NCBI GenBank assembly: GCA_903860085.1
Contig: CAIOPD010000167.1
Location: forward strand, 1 to 8,002
Direction of reading: 5' to 3'
DNA from: an uncultured Pseudomonadota bacterium
Lineage (GTDB): Bacteria > Pseudomonadota > Gammaproteobacteria > Burkholderiales > Methylophilaceae
DNA: 8,002 nt
Positions 1 to 4,975 of this stretch are shown in pieces (position 1 is the first letter of the stretch; every line of letters starts with the position of its first letter). The translations under genes and the position numbers were made by a program. The notes beneath the pieces are model-generated. The model saw only the letters and a list, made by a program, of their open reading frames with translations. It did no database searches and was not told the origin of the DNA.

Positions 1-306
1 GATGTATGGTTGGCATCGCTAGATCCAACAGTAGGTAGTGAGATTCAGAAAACTCGCCCTTGCGTAATAGTGTCTCCAGTTGAATTGCACGATAAGTTAC
101 GCACAGTTATAGTTGCTCCAATGACTACAGGAAGCCATCCAGCGCCTTACAGAATACCAGTGACGTTAAATAATAAGTATGGATTAATTTTAATTGACCA
201 AATTCGCACTCTGGACAAGGTTCGATTGGTTAAAAAAGTTGGCGAAGTCAATGCAAAGGTGTTGAATGCAACTCTAGCTGTTTTACAAGAAGCGTTTACT
301 GAATAG
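1..306 (+). CDS. MazF/PemK-family type II toxin (endoribonuclease), 5'-truncated by the window edge
   Basis: The frame is open from base 1 and gives 101 residues starting DVWLASLDPTVGSEIQKTRP, so the TTG at 10 is not the true start. Family members normally begin M-x-R-G-D-V-W, so only about 3-5 residues are missing. These toxins cut single-stranded mRNA or other RNA and are held inactive by a co-transcribed antitoxin. Visible hallmarks are GD(V)W at the edge, the K-T-R-P-C-V-I-V-S-P segment (residues 17-26, with R19 in the place of the catalytic arginine), A-P-M-T-T (39-43, matching the conserved threonine) and D-Q-I-R-T-L-D near the middle. Length and C-terminus look complete, with stop TAG at 304-306. 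The antitoxin gene should lie just before the window and cannot be seen. The family call is firm; RNA target and activity are unknown. Confidence 0.9.
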   Translation, partial: DVWLASLDPTVGSEIQKTRPCVIVSPVELHDKLRTVIVAPMTTGSHPAPYRIPVTLNNKYGLILIDQIRTLDKVRLVKKVGEVNAKVLNATLAVLQEAFTE

Positions 307-370
307 TCTTAAATCGTATTTTAGTTTTCATTCATATACATCAACCTAATATCCTTAAAGTTCTGACATA

Positions 371-994
371 TTGTTAAATTCGCTAAAGAGGGCGCCTAAT
401 AAGAAGCAAATCTTGCTATTCAAAGCCTTTGTCTTTTTATTGTGTTTGGTACCCTTCTTGCGTCTATTTATTCTGGCACTCCAAGATGATTTGTCTGCTA
501 ACCCCATTGAATTTGTAGAGCGTGCGACAGGATTTTGGACCCTTTTCATCCTATTGCTTACACTCAGCCTTACTCCGGTTAGATTGCTTACTGGCATTGC
601 CTGGCCGATTCAATTGCGGCGGATGACAGGGCTCTTTATGTATTTTTACGCCTGCCTCCACATCACGACTTATGTTTGGTTAGATCACAGCTTCTTCTGG
701 CCGGATATTTCCCATGATATTTTGAAGCATCCTTACGTATTGGTAGGATTTAGTGCATTCTTATTCACTACACCATTAGCGATAACTTCAAATAACTTCA
801 TGATTCGAAAATTAGGACGCCGATGGAAGCAATTACATCGATTAGTCTATTTAATTGGAATTTTAGGTGTCGTGCATTTTTGGTGGTTGGTTAAGAAAGA
901 TATCCGTGAGCCATTATTGTATGGCTGTATTTTATTGGCGCTGCTAGCAATCCGAATTTACTCTAGCTACATTCAACCTAAGCGTACTGGCTAA
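371..994 (+). CDS. msrQ: MsrQ, heme-binding membrane subunit of the MsrPQ methionine sulfoxide reductase system (YedZ family)
   Basis: MsrQ is an inner-membrane b-type cytochrome of the ferric-reductase-like family. It passes electrons from the respiratory chain to periplasmic molybdenum protein MsrP, which repairs oxidised methionines. The 207-residue product matches the E. coli protein (about 211) in length and layout: about six hydrophobic segments, the R-R-M-T-G-L motif (83-88), Y-A-C-L-H (93-97) and G-R-R-W-K-Q-L-H-R-L-V-Y (149-160). Three histidines (97, 156, 169) fall where the conserved heme-ligand candidates of E. coli MsrQ lie. The frame has been open since a TAA at 356-358, and TTG at 371 is the only usable start giving a full N-terminus; the first in-frame ATG is residue 85. 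No good Shine-Dalgarno sequence is seen. msrP, normally directly upstream, is absent: the neighbour is a mazF-like toxin gene 64 bp away. Confidence 0.93.
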   Translation: MLNSLKRAPNKKQILLFKAFVFLLCLVPFLRLFILALQDDLSANPIEFVERATGFWTLFILLLTLSLTPVRLLTGIAWPIQLRRMTGLFMYFYACLHITTYVWLDHSFFWPDISHDILKHPYVLVGFSAFLFTTPLAITSNNFMIRKLGRRWKQLHRLVYLIGILGVVHFWWLVKKDIREPLLYGCILLALLAIRIYSSYIQPKRTG

Positions 995-1052
995 TTTAAG
1001 CATTGCGACTTTTTTAGGGCTGATTATTTTATTTAGGTGAGGGGTTAGCTTA

Positions 1053-1060
1053 GGGTAGGT
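1053..1060 (+). promoter_or_regulatory. Near-match to an FtsK orienting sequence (KOPS)
   Basis: GGGTAGGT matches 7 of 8 positions of the E. coli KOPS octamer GGGNAGGG. It lies on the + strand about 64 bp left of the dif site and reads toward it, the orientation KOPS need to steer the FtsK translocase to dif. One mismatch and a short motif make this suggestive only. Confidence 0.25.
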
Positions 1061-1110
1061 GATTATTTTGGCTGATTGCTTATGGCTGTTATCTCAACTA
1101 TGGTGTTTAT

Positions 1111-1141
1111 ATGTATATTATCAATTTTACATAATATACAT
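1111..1141. repeat. 11-bp perfect inverted repeat, right arm inside dif
   Basis: ATGTATATTAT (1111-1121) and ATAATATACAT (1131-1141) are exact reverse complements separated by 9 bp. The right arm is the core of the dif-like site. The left arm is an inverted copy of that core, but its flanks do not resemble Xer-binding arms: aligned as a full site it matches only about 15 of 28 positions. It may be a degenerate or half Xer site, an extra protein-binding site, or a chance result of a palindromic AT-rich core. Confidence 0.6.
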
Positions 1142-1151
1142 TATACGAAGT
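1124..1151 (-). other. dif: Putative dif site (XerC/XerD chromosome dimer resolution site)
   Basis: Read on the - strand, this 28-bp site has a XerC-type arm ACTTCGTATAA, then a central TGTATA, then a XerD-type arm TTATGTAAAAT. Against E. coli dif (XerC arm GGTGCGCATAA, centre TGTATA, XerD arm TTATGTTAAAT) it agrees at 23 of 28 positions, including an unbroken stretch of 16 over the inner XerC arm, the centre and the inner XerD arm. Against the degenerate proteobacterial consensus as I remember it, only two positions differ. XerC and XerD, activated by FtsK, recombine such sites at the septum to resolve chromosome dimers. The site lies between convergent genes at the only strand switch in the window, which fits a terminus. 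It could also be a dif-like attachment site of a Xer-using element or plasmid. Confidence 0.85.
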
Positions 1152-1164
1152 AGATACATGTTTA

Positions 1165-1190
1165 ATAAGCCGAGGTTTAATTCGGCTTAT
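1165..1190 (-). terminator. Hairpin, probable weak terminator between convergent genes
   Basis: ATAAGCCGA (1165-1173) and TCGGCTTAT (1182-1190) form a perfect 9-bp stem with an 8-nt loop. It sits 46 bp past the stop of the - strand exported-protein gene and 170 bp past msrQ. Read on the - strand the stem runs into TTATTAAA, a weak U-rich tail; on the + strand there is no U tract. It could end transcription of the - strand cluster before the dif site. Confidence 0.45.
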
Positions 1191-1236
1191 GTGAGCATGT
1201 TTAATCAGTGCTACAAATAAACACCCCTACTATCAA

Positions 1237-1611
1237 TTAACGATTGTTGAAAAAAGCAATATTCATTACTTTGTCATTCACAAAAGTAATTTCAGTTTCT
1301 TTATATGTATGTTTAGGATCGTAGCGAACAATGTTTTTGTAATACCACATTTCAACAGTCACACGTTTAGAACCTTTTTCTTCAACACCCGCTTGACCAA
1401 GCACTGTAGATGCGCCAGTAGGTTTTACTGACAATTCTTTTTTAAATGGAGCACCCAATTTCTCAGCAATTACTTTCTGAGGCTTGCCACTGAATTTATT
1501 TAAAAACTCATCTTCGGTATAGGTTGTACCAGCCTGAACTAAAGTGAACGCAGACATAAGCAAAGTTGCCATTACTAAGCTAAGACATATTTTTTTAATA
1601 CTTAATTGCAT
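1237..1611 (-). CDS. Small exported protein, possibly BamE/SmpA-like fold; function unknown
   Basis: This 124-residue protein begins with a clear Sec signal peptide: a basic n-region (residues 1-7), a hydrophobic core (8-24) and a likely cleavage after V-Q-A (27). The mature part is about 97 residues. No lipobox cysteine follows the hydrophobic core, so it is probably a soluble periplasmic protein. Early in the mature part, K-P-Q-K-V-I-A-E-K-L-G-A-P (43-55) resembles the helix and LG-x-P turn of BamE/SmpA-like small domains, and the C-terminal half (V-E-M-W-Y-Y, then K-E-T-E-I-T-F-V-N-D-K-V) looks like the beta strands of that fold. That is inference from pattern only; I do not recognise a named family. 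The ATG at 1611 has an AGGAG ribosome site 9 nt upstream. It follows the MBL-fold gene by 92 bp and is the last gene before dif. Confidence 0.75.
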   Translation of the reverse strand: MQLSIKKICLSLVMATLLMSAFTLVQAGTTYTEDEFLNKFSGKPQKVIAEKLGAPFKKELSVKPTGASTVLGQAGVEEKGSKRVTVEMWYYKNIVRYDPKHTYKETEITFVNDKVMNIAFFNNR

Positions 1612-1620
1612 TTTATTGAT

Positions 1621-1625
1621 CTCCT
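1621..1625 (-). promoter_or_regulatory. Ribosome binding site of the exported-protein gene
   Basis: AGGAG on the - strand stands 9 nt before the ATG at 1611, within TTAGGAGATC. It is the clearest Shine-Dalgarno sequence in the window and fixes this start. Confidence 0.75.
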
Positions 1626-1677
1626 AAGGACTGCAATATTATCTCACTTTACGAAGAATTAGCATAACCAAACACAG

Positions 1678-1689
1678 GTTTAGCTAAAC
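1678..1689. repeat. 12-bp perfect palindrome upstream of the exported-protein gene
   Basis: GTTTAGCTAAAC is its own reverse complement. It lies in the 92-bp gap between the MBL-fold gene and the exported-protein gene, about 66 bp before the latter's start. A dimeric regulator site is possible, but no regulator can be named and chance is not excluded. Confidence 0.35.
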
Positions 1690-1703
1690 AACGTTACACA
1701 ATA

Positions 1704-2468
1704 CTAAGTGGCGCTTACTTTAAGGCCGTCATAGCCTACAAAGACGTTATCAGGCAGTTGTGCTGATAATGCGACATATTCTAATTGGTGTGTCATATGA
1801 ATCAAGTAGGTGGATTTAGCTTTAATCAGACCTGCATATTCCAAGCTTTGTTCCAAATTGATATGGGTATAGTGTGCTGTTGGGCGTAAACAATCTAGTA
1901 GCAATACTTTTAGACCTTGTAGCAACAAGAGTGAGCTCTCTGGAATTAATGAGACATCTGTTAAATATGCAATATCACCTACCCGATAACCATATATATC
2001 ACTGTTGCCATGCTTGAGCGGGATTGGAATGATAGTTTGCCCAAATAAATTAAATGGCCCATCTACGGCATTTGCTTTCAACACCGGTAAATCCCAAAAG
2101 TTACTGGGTTCACGTAATGTATAGCCAAACTTACCCGAAATATGGGCCACTGTTTCATGACTTCCATAAAGCGGTATTTGAGCGCGCTGAATTTGACAAA
2201 ATGCACGTAAATCATCTATGCCATGGATATGGTCGGCGTGCGTATGCGTGTAAAGAACTGCATCAAGGTGCGTCAACCCTGCCCTCAGTGATTGCAAACG
2301 CAAGTCTGGGCCAGTATCGATTAATATAACCTTACCATTATCTAACGTAATGACACTAGAGCAGCGTGTTCTGTTATTGCGGGTATCCGTTGAGGTGCAT
2401 GTGTCGCAATCACATCCGAGCATGGGTGTGCCAGCGCTTGAACCAACGCCTAACATTAATAGTTGCAT
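1704..2468 (-). CDS. MBL-fold metallohydrolase, PhnP-like phosphodiesterase family
   Basis: The 254-residue protein has a metallo-beta-lactamase fold typical of PhnP and related cytoplasmic phosphodiesterases, with two catalytic metals. The motif T-H-T-H-A-D-H supplies H75, H77, D79 and H80; further likely ligands are H153 (K-H-G), D171 (L-T-D) and a late histidine (224 or 227, in L-I-H-M-T-H). The N-terminal C-D-C-D-T-C (C19, C21, C24) matches the structural zinc cysteines of PhnP. E. coli PhnP cleaves cyclic phosphates in phosphonate breakdown, but no phn genes are nearby, so I infer general phosphodiester hydrolysis and give no symbol. The ATG at 2468 has only a close AAGGG before it. It follows tatD by 56 bp, and such hydrolases often neighbour tatD in betaproteobacteria. 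Confidence 0.88.
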   Translation of the reverse strand: MQLLMLGVGSSAGTPMLGCDCDTCTSTDTRNNRTRCSSVITLDNGKVILIDTGPDLRLQSLRAGLTHLDAVLYTHTHADHIHGIDDLRAFCQIQRAQIPLYGSHETVAHISGKFGYTLREPSNFWDLPVLKANAVDGPFNLFGQTIIPIPLKHGNSDIYGYRVGDIAYLTDVSLIPESSLLLLQGLKVLLLDCLRPTAHYTHINLEQSLEYAGLIKAKSTYLIHMTHQLEYVALSAQLPDNVFVGYDGLKVSAT

Positions 2469-2524
2469 CTAACCCTTTGAATTACAATTAAATAAATAAT
2501 ATTAATTAGTCTGATATTCCACAC

Positions 2525-2544
2525 TTAAACATGAGCATGTTTAA
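2525..2544. repeat. 9-bp inverted repeat across the tatD stop codon
   Basis: TTAAACATG (2525-2533) and CATGTTTAA (2536-2544) are perfect reverse complements 2 bp apart, overlapping the last six codons and stop of tatD. The right arm belongs to a 13-bp word, TGAGCATGTTTAA (2532-2544), found again at 1192-1204 beside the dif-proximal hairpin. No U tract follows, so a terminator role is doubtful. Confidence 0.5.
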
Positions 2545-3295
2545 ACAATTGAAAGAAATTTTCAGTGGTAGCTGTAGCGACCTCTTCAAAACTAATACCA
2601 CGCAATTTGGCAATTTCCTCTGCTACATGCTTTACATAACTAGGCTGATTGGTTTTGCCTCGATAAGGGATAGGCGCTAGATAAGGTGAATCTGTTTCGA
2701 TCAGCATTCTACGCAAAGGGACTTGTCGTGCAACTTCTTTAATAGCTACTGCGTTTTTAAAGGTCACAATTCCAGAAAACGAGATGTAAAATCCGAGCTC
2801 TATCGCTTCTAATGCAACCTCTAAGCTCTCGGTGAAACAATGCATGACACCTCCAACTTTTTGAGCGTTCTCTTCACGCATTATACGTAGCGTATCCGCT
2901 GCCGCATTACGTGTATGGATTACCAATGGTTTTCCACACTGAATTGCAGCTTGAATATGAGTGCGAAAACGAGTGCGCTGCCATTCTAAGTCACCTGTCA
3001 GCCTAAAATAATCAAGTCCAGTTTCACCAATAGCTACCACTTTATCATGATCAGCCAGGGCTAGTAAGCACGCCACAGAGGGCTCTTCAATGTTTTCGTA
3101 GTCTGGATGCACGCCGACTGAGGCAAAGAAATTAGCATTGGTCTCAGCCAAAGCAAGCACTTGTGGAAAGTCTGGTAAAGTGACTGAAATGCATAATGCA
3201 TGCCCTACTTCATTAGCCTTCATCGACTCCTTAATTGCAGGTAAGTTGGCTAAAAGTTCAGGGAAATTCAAGTGGCAATGAGAGTCTACAAGCAT
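2525..3295 (-). CDS. tatD: TatD-family metal-dependent hydrolase/deoxyribonuclease
   Basis: TatD-family proteins are TIM-barrel metalloenzymes with 3'-5' DNA exonuclease or related hydrolase activity, thought to act in DNA repair or quality control. This 256-residue protein is of normal length and has all the metal-site motifs in order: D-S-H-C-H (H6, H8), G-V-H-P (H63), G-E-T-G-L-D-Y (E91), V-I-H-T-R (H127), M-H-C-F-T (H152) and E-T-D-S-P-Y-L (D202). The nearest E. coli relative by position is ycfH, which also follows holB, so this may be that paralog rather than TatD itself. The ATG at 3295 lies 39 bp after the holB stop. Its 3' end, including the stop, forms a 9-bp inverted repeat (2525-2544). 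Confidence 0.93.
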   Translation of the reverse strand: MLVDSHCHLNFPELLANLPAIKESMKANEVGHALCISVTLPDFPQVLALAETNANFFASVGVHPDYENIEEPSVACLLALADHDKVVAIGETGLDYFRLTGDLEWQRTRFRTHIQAAIQCGKPLVIHTRNAAADTLRIMREENAQKVGGVMHCFTESLEVALEAIELGFYISFSGIVTFKNAVAIKEVARQVPLRRMLIETDSPYLAPIPYRGKTNQPSYVKHVAEEIAKLRGISFEEVATATTENFFQLFKHAHV

Positions 3296-3334
3296 GATGT
3301 TTCTAATTTGGATCCATTAATAAATGTTCATTCT

Positions 3335-4348
3335 TTATTTAGCGCTAAATGCTCGCGTGTATTCTAGCAGTAAGCTTTCCATTTGCAGTTCATGATTTAA
3401 TGGATGCAAGGCGAGCTTGCGAAGTTCATTACATTTTTTTTGCAATACGAATAATCGGTCTAAGTTTACCTTTTCAGCTAGCACTTTCAACACATCTGCT
3501 TGCGCTAGGTGATAACGATTATGTTGCCCTAATCGCATCGCTAGCAGGTCATATATCCACTTTTGTAAAGCAATAATGCCTGACTCTACTGAATTAGCAA
3601 TTAAAGCAGGCGCAGCGATGTGTGGTTCTAACTTACTTGCCATCGCTAACAATCTCCAAACTTCAGATAATTGATTGAACTGAGACTGTTCAGCAAACAC
3701 CTTAATAGGCGAGCCTTCTAAATAGGCTAGTTGCTGCTTAGCATTAACTACGCCCTGCTCTTCCAGCCACGCCATCGATTGCGCTTCATCAGGAATTGGC
3801 ATGCTAATTTTTTGGCAGCGACTGATAATCGTTGGTAACAACCGTTGAATTTGGTGGGAAACCAATATAAAAACGACGCCATCAGAGGGCTCTTCTAGCA
3901 TTTTCAACAATGCATTCGCCGAAGCTAAATTCAACGCTTCAGCCGGATGTATTAAAACGATGCGCAAACCGCCGCTACGATGGCTAGAAAGGCTTAGAAA
4001 GCTTGCAAGATCCCTAATCTGAGCGACTGAAATCTGTGTTTTCTTCTTGGTTTTTTTGGTGGAAACAACCTCGTCTTCAGCTTCAACTTCTTGTTCTGGG
4101 CTTAGTAAACGAAAATCCGGATGACTGTCGTCATTAAACCAATTGCAACTAGAGCAATGTCCGCAGGAAAATCCTTGGTCATTCTTATCTACACATAATA
4201 GTGCCTGACTAAAATTTCTTGCAAAATCATACTTCCCAATACCTGATCTTCCATGCAGAAGAAGAGCATGCGGCATACGCTGCGCATCCTGATTGAGATG
4301 CTGCCAAACCTGAGTTTGCCAAGGATAAAGTTTGCTTAAACTAGTCAT
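3335..4348 (-). CDS. holB: DNA polymerase III delta' subunit (clamp loader)
   Basis: Delta' is the fixed subunit of the clamp-loader complex that places the beta clamp on DNA. The 337-residue protein shows the AAA+ layout: P-loop G-R-S-G-I-G-K (33-39), zinc module cysteines C52, C62, C65 and C68, sensor region N-A-L-L-K-M-L-E-E-P (145-154), and S-R-C (176-178) carrying the arginine finger. The C-terminal helical domain is diverged, as usual. The P-loop lysine is kept, unlike E. coli delta', whose loop is degenerate. A charged, low-complexity stretch (about 85-104: a run of E and D, then K-rich) interrupts the domain just after the zinc module. The ATG at 4348 lies 18 bp after tmk, with no strong ribosome site. 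tmk-holB adjacency is conserved in E. coli and Pseudomonas. Confidence 0.95.
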   Translation of the reverse strand: MTSLSKLYPWQTQVWQHLNQDAQRMPHALLLHGRSGIGKYDFARNFSQALLCVDKNDQGFSCGHCSSCNWFNDDSHPDFRLLSPEQEVEAEDEVVSTKKTKKKTQISVAQIRDLASFLSLSSHRSGGLRIVLIHPAEALNLASANALLKMLEEPSDGVVFILVSHQIQRLLPTIISRCQKISMPIPDEAQSMAWLEEQGVVNAKQQLAYLEGSPIKVFAEQSQFNQLSEVWRLLAMASKLEPHIAAPALIANSVESGIIALQKWIYDLLAMRLGQHNRYHLAQADVLKVLAEKVNLDRLFVLQKKCNELRKLALHPLNHELQMESLLLEYTRAFSAK

Positions 4349-4366
4349 TCTTATTCATAACCAATT

Positions 4367-4972
4367 CTAAATAGTGGCAAGAATGGCTTCAACATTGGCA
4401 ACTACCTCTGTTAAAGCAACACTGGCATCAATGACTCTAAATCTTGCTGGATTTTCTTGAGCCCGCTGCAAATAAGCTTGCCTAATACGACTGAAAAAAT
4501 TAGCATCCTCACGTTCAAACTTATCTGGCACACGTGTTGCTGCGAGTCTTTGCATGCTTACTTCTACTGGTACATCAAATAACAGGGTGACGTCTGGCTG
4601 TAATTCAGATTGCACCCATTGCTCCAAGATTTGAATTTTTGTAGCAGGTACCCCCTTAGCGCCACATTGGTAGGCATAGGTTGCATCCGTGAATCGATCT
4701 GAAAGTACATAGGCGCCACGTGCTAGCGCTGGTCCAATTACGGTAGCAATATGTTCACGGCGAGCAGCAAACATTAATAACGTTTCGGTTTCAGCATGCA
4801 TCGGTTCATGTAGTAAAAGTTCACGTAAACGTTCACCGAGCGCAGTACCTCCTGGTTCGCGAGTTGACACTACCTCAAAACCTCTTGCTTGTAAGATTTT
4901 GATAATGTTTGGAATATGCGTGCTTTTCCCGGCGCCGTCCATCCCTTCTAATGTAATAAACTTTCCGCTCAT
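4367..4972 (-). CDS. tmk: Thymidylate kinase
   Basis: Tmk phosphorylates dTMP to dTDP with ATP, an essential cytoplasmic step in dTTP synthesis. The 201-residue protein is full length. It has the P-loop E-G-M-D-G-A-G-K-S-T (9-18), T-R-E-P-G-G-T (37-43, the arginine motif binding dTMP), D-R-F (92-94) followed by Y-A-Y-Q (99-102), and a lid region around R147 to E155 (R-V-P-D-K-F-E-R-E). The ATG at 4972 comes only 3 bp after the mltG stop, so the two are almost certainly co-transcribed and perhaps translationally coupled. An AGGA lies too far upstream (about 14 nt) to be convincing. Confidence 0.97.
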   Translation of the reverse strand: MSGKFITLEGMDGAGKSTHIPNIIKILQARGFEVVSTREPGGTALGERLRELLLHEPMHAETETLLMFAARREHIATVIGPALARGAYVLSDRFTDATYAYQCGAKGVPATKIQILEQWVQSELQPDVTLLFDVPVEVSMQRLAATRVPDKFEREDANFFSRIRQAYLQRAQENPARFRVIDASVALTEVVANVEAILATI

Positions 4973-4975
4973 AAG

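Larger units (their letters stand above)
995..1236. other. Gene-free region between convergent genes, holding dif
   Basis: This 242-bp stretch separates the last + gene (msrQ) from the first - gene. I find no plausible coding frame or RNA gene. The left part is notably G-rich on the + strand: a hand count of 1001-1100 gives 27 G against 11 C. It carries a 10-bp direct repeat, TGATTATTTT, at 1021-1030 and 1060-1069. The centre holds the dif-like site (1124-1151) and the right part a hairpin (1165-1190). A direct repeat CATGTTTAAT flanks the hairpin at 1157-1166 and 1196-1205. Confidence 0.7.

Noticed and set aside
325..352. Possible promoter TTTTCA - 16 bp - TAATAT before msrQ.
   Set aside because: Both boxes match sigma-70 poorly and the DNA is AT-rich, so such pairs are common by chance.
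355..597. An 80-codon open frame on the - strand.
   Set aside because: It is antisense to the msrQ 5' region and gives a low-complexity, unrecognisable product.
1136..1151. A 16-bp exact match to half of phage P1 loxP (ATACATTATACGAAGT).
   Set aside because: The other loxP arm is absent, while the full 28 bp fits dif much better. Cre and Xer sites share tyrosine-recombinase architecture and similar AT-rich cores, so the likeness is expected by coincidence.
1626..1660. A GATAAT -10-like box upstream of the exported-protein gene.
   Set aside because: No credible -35 at proper spacing; read-through from the upstream gene is equally possible.
2054..2329. A 91-codon open frame on the + strand.
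   Set aside because: It lies entirely opposite the MBL-fold gene, whose catalytic motifs are intact; the product has no recognisable features.
3349..3576. A 75-codon open frame on the + strand.
   Set aside because: It is the complement of the holB 3' end; its hydrophobic look comes from the opposite strand's codons.
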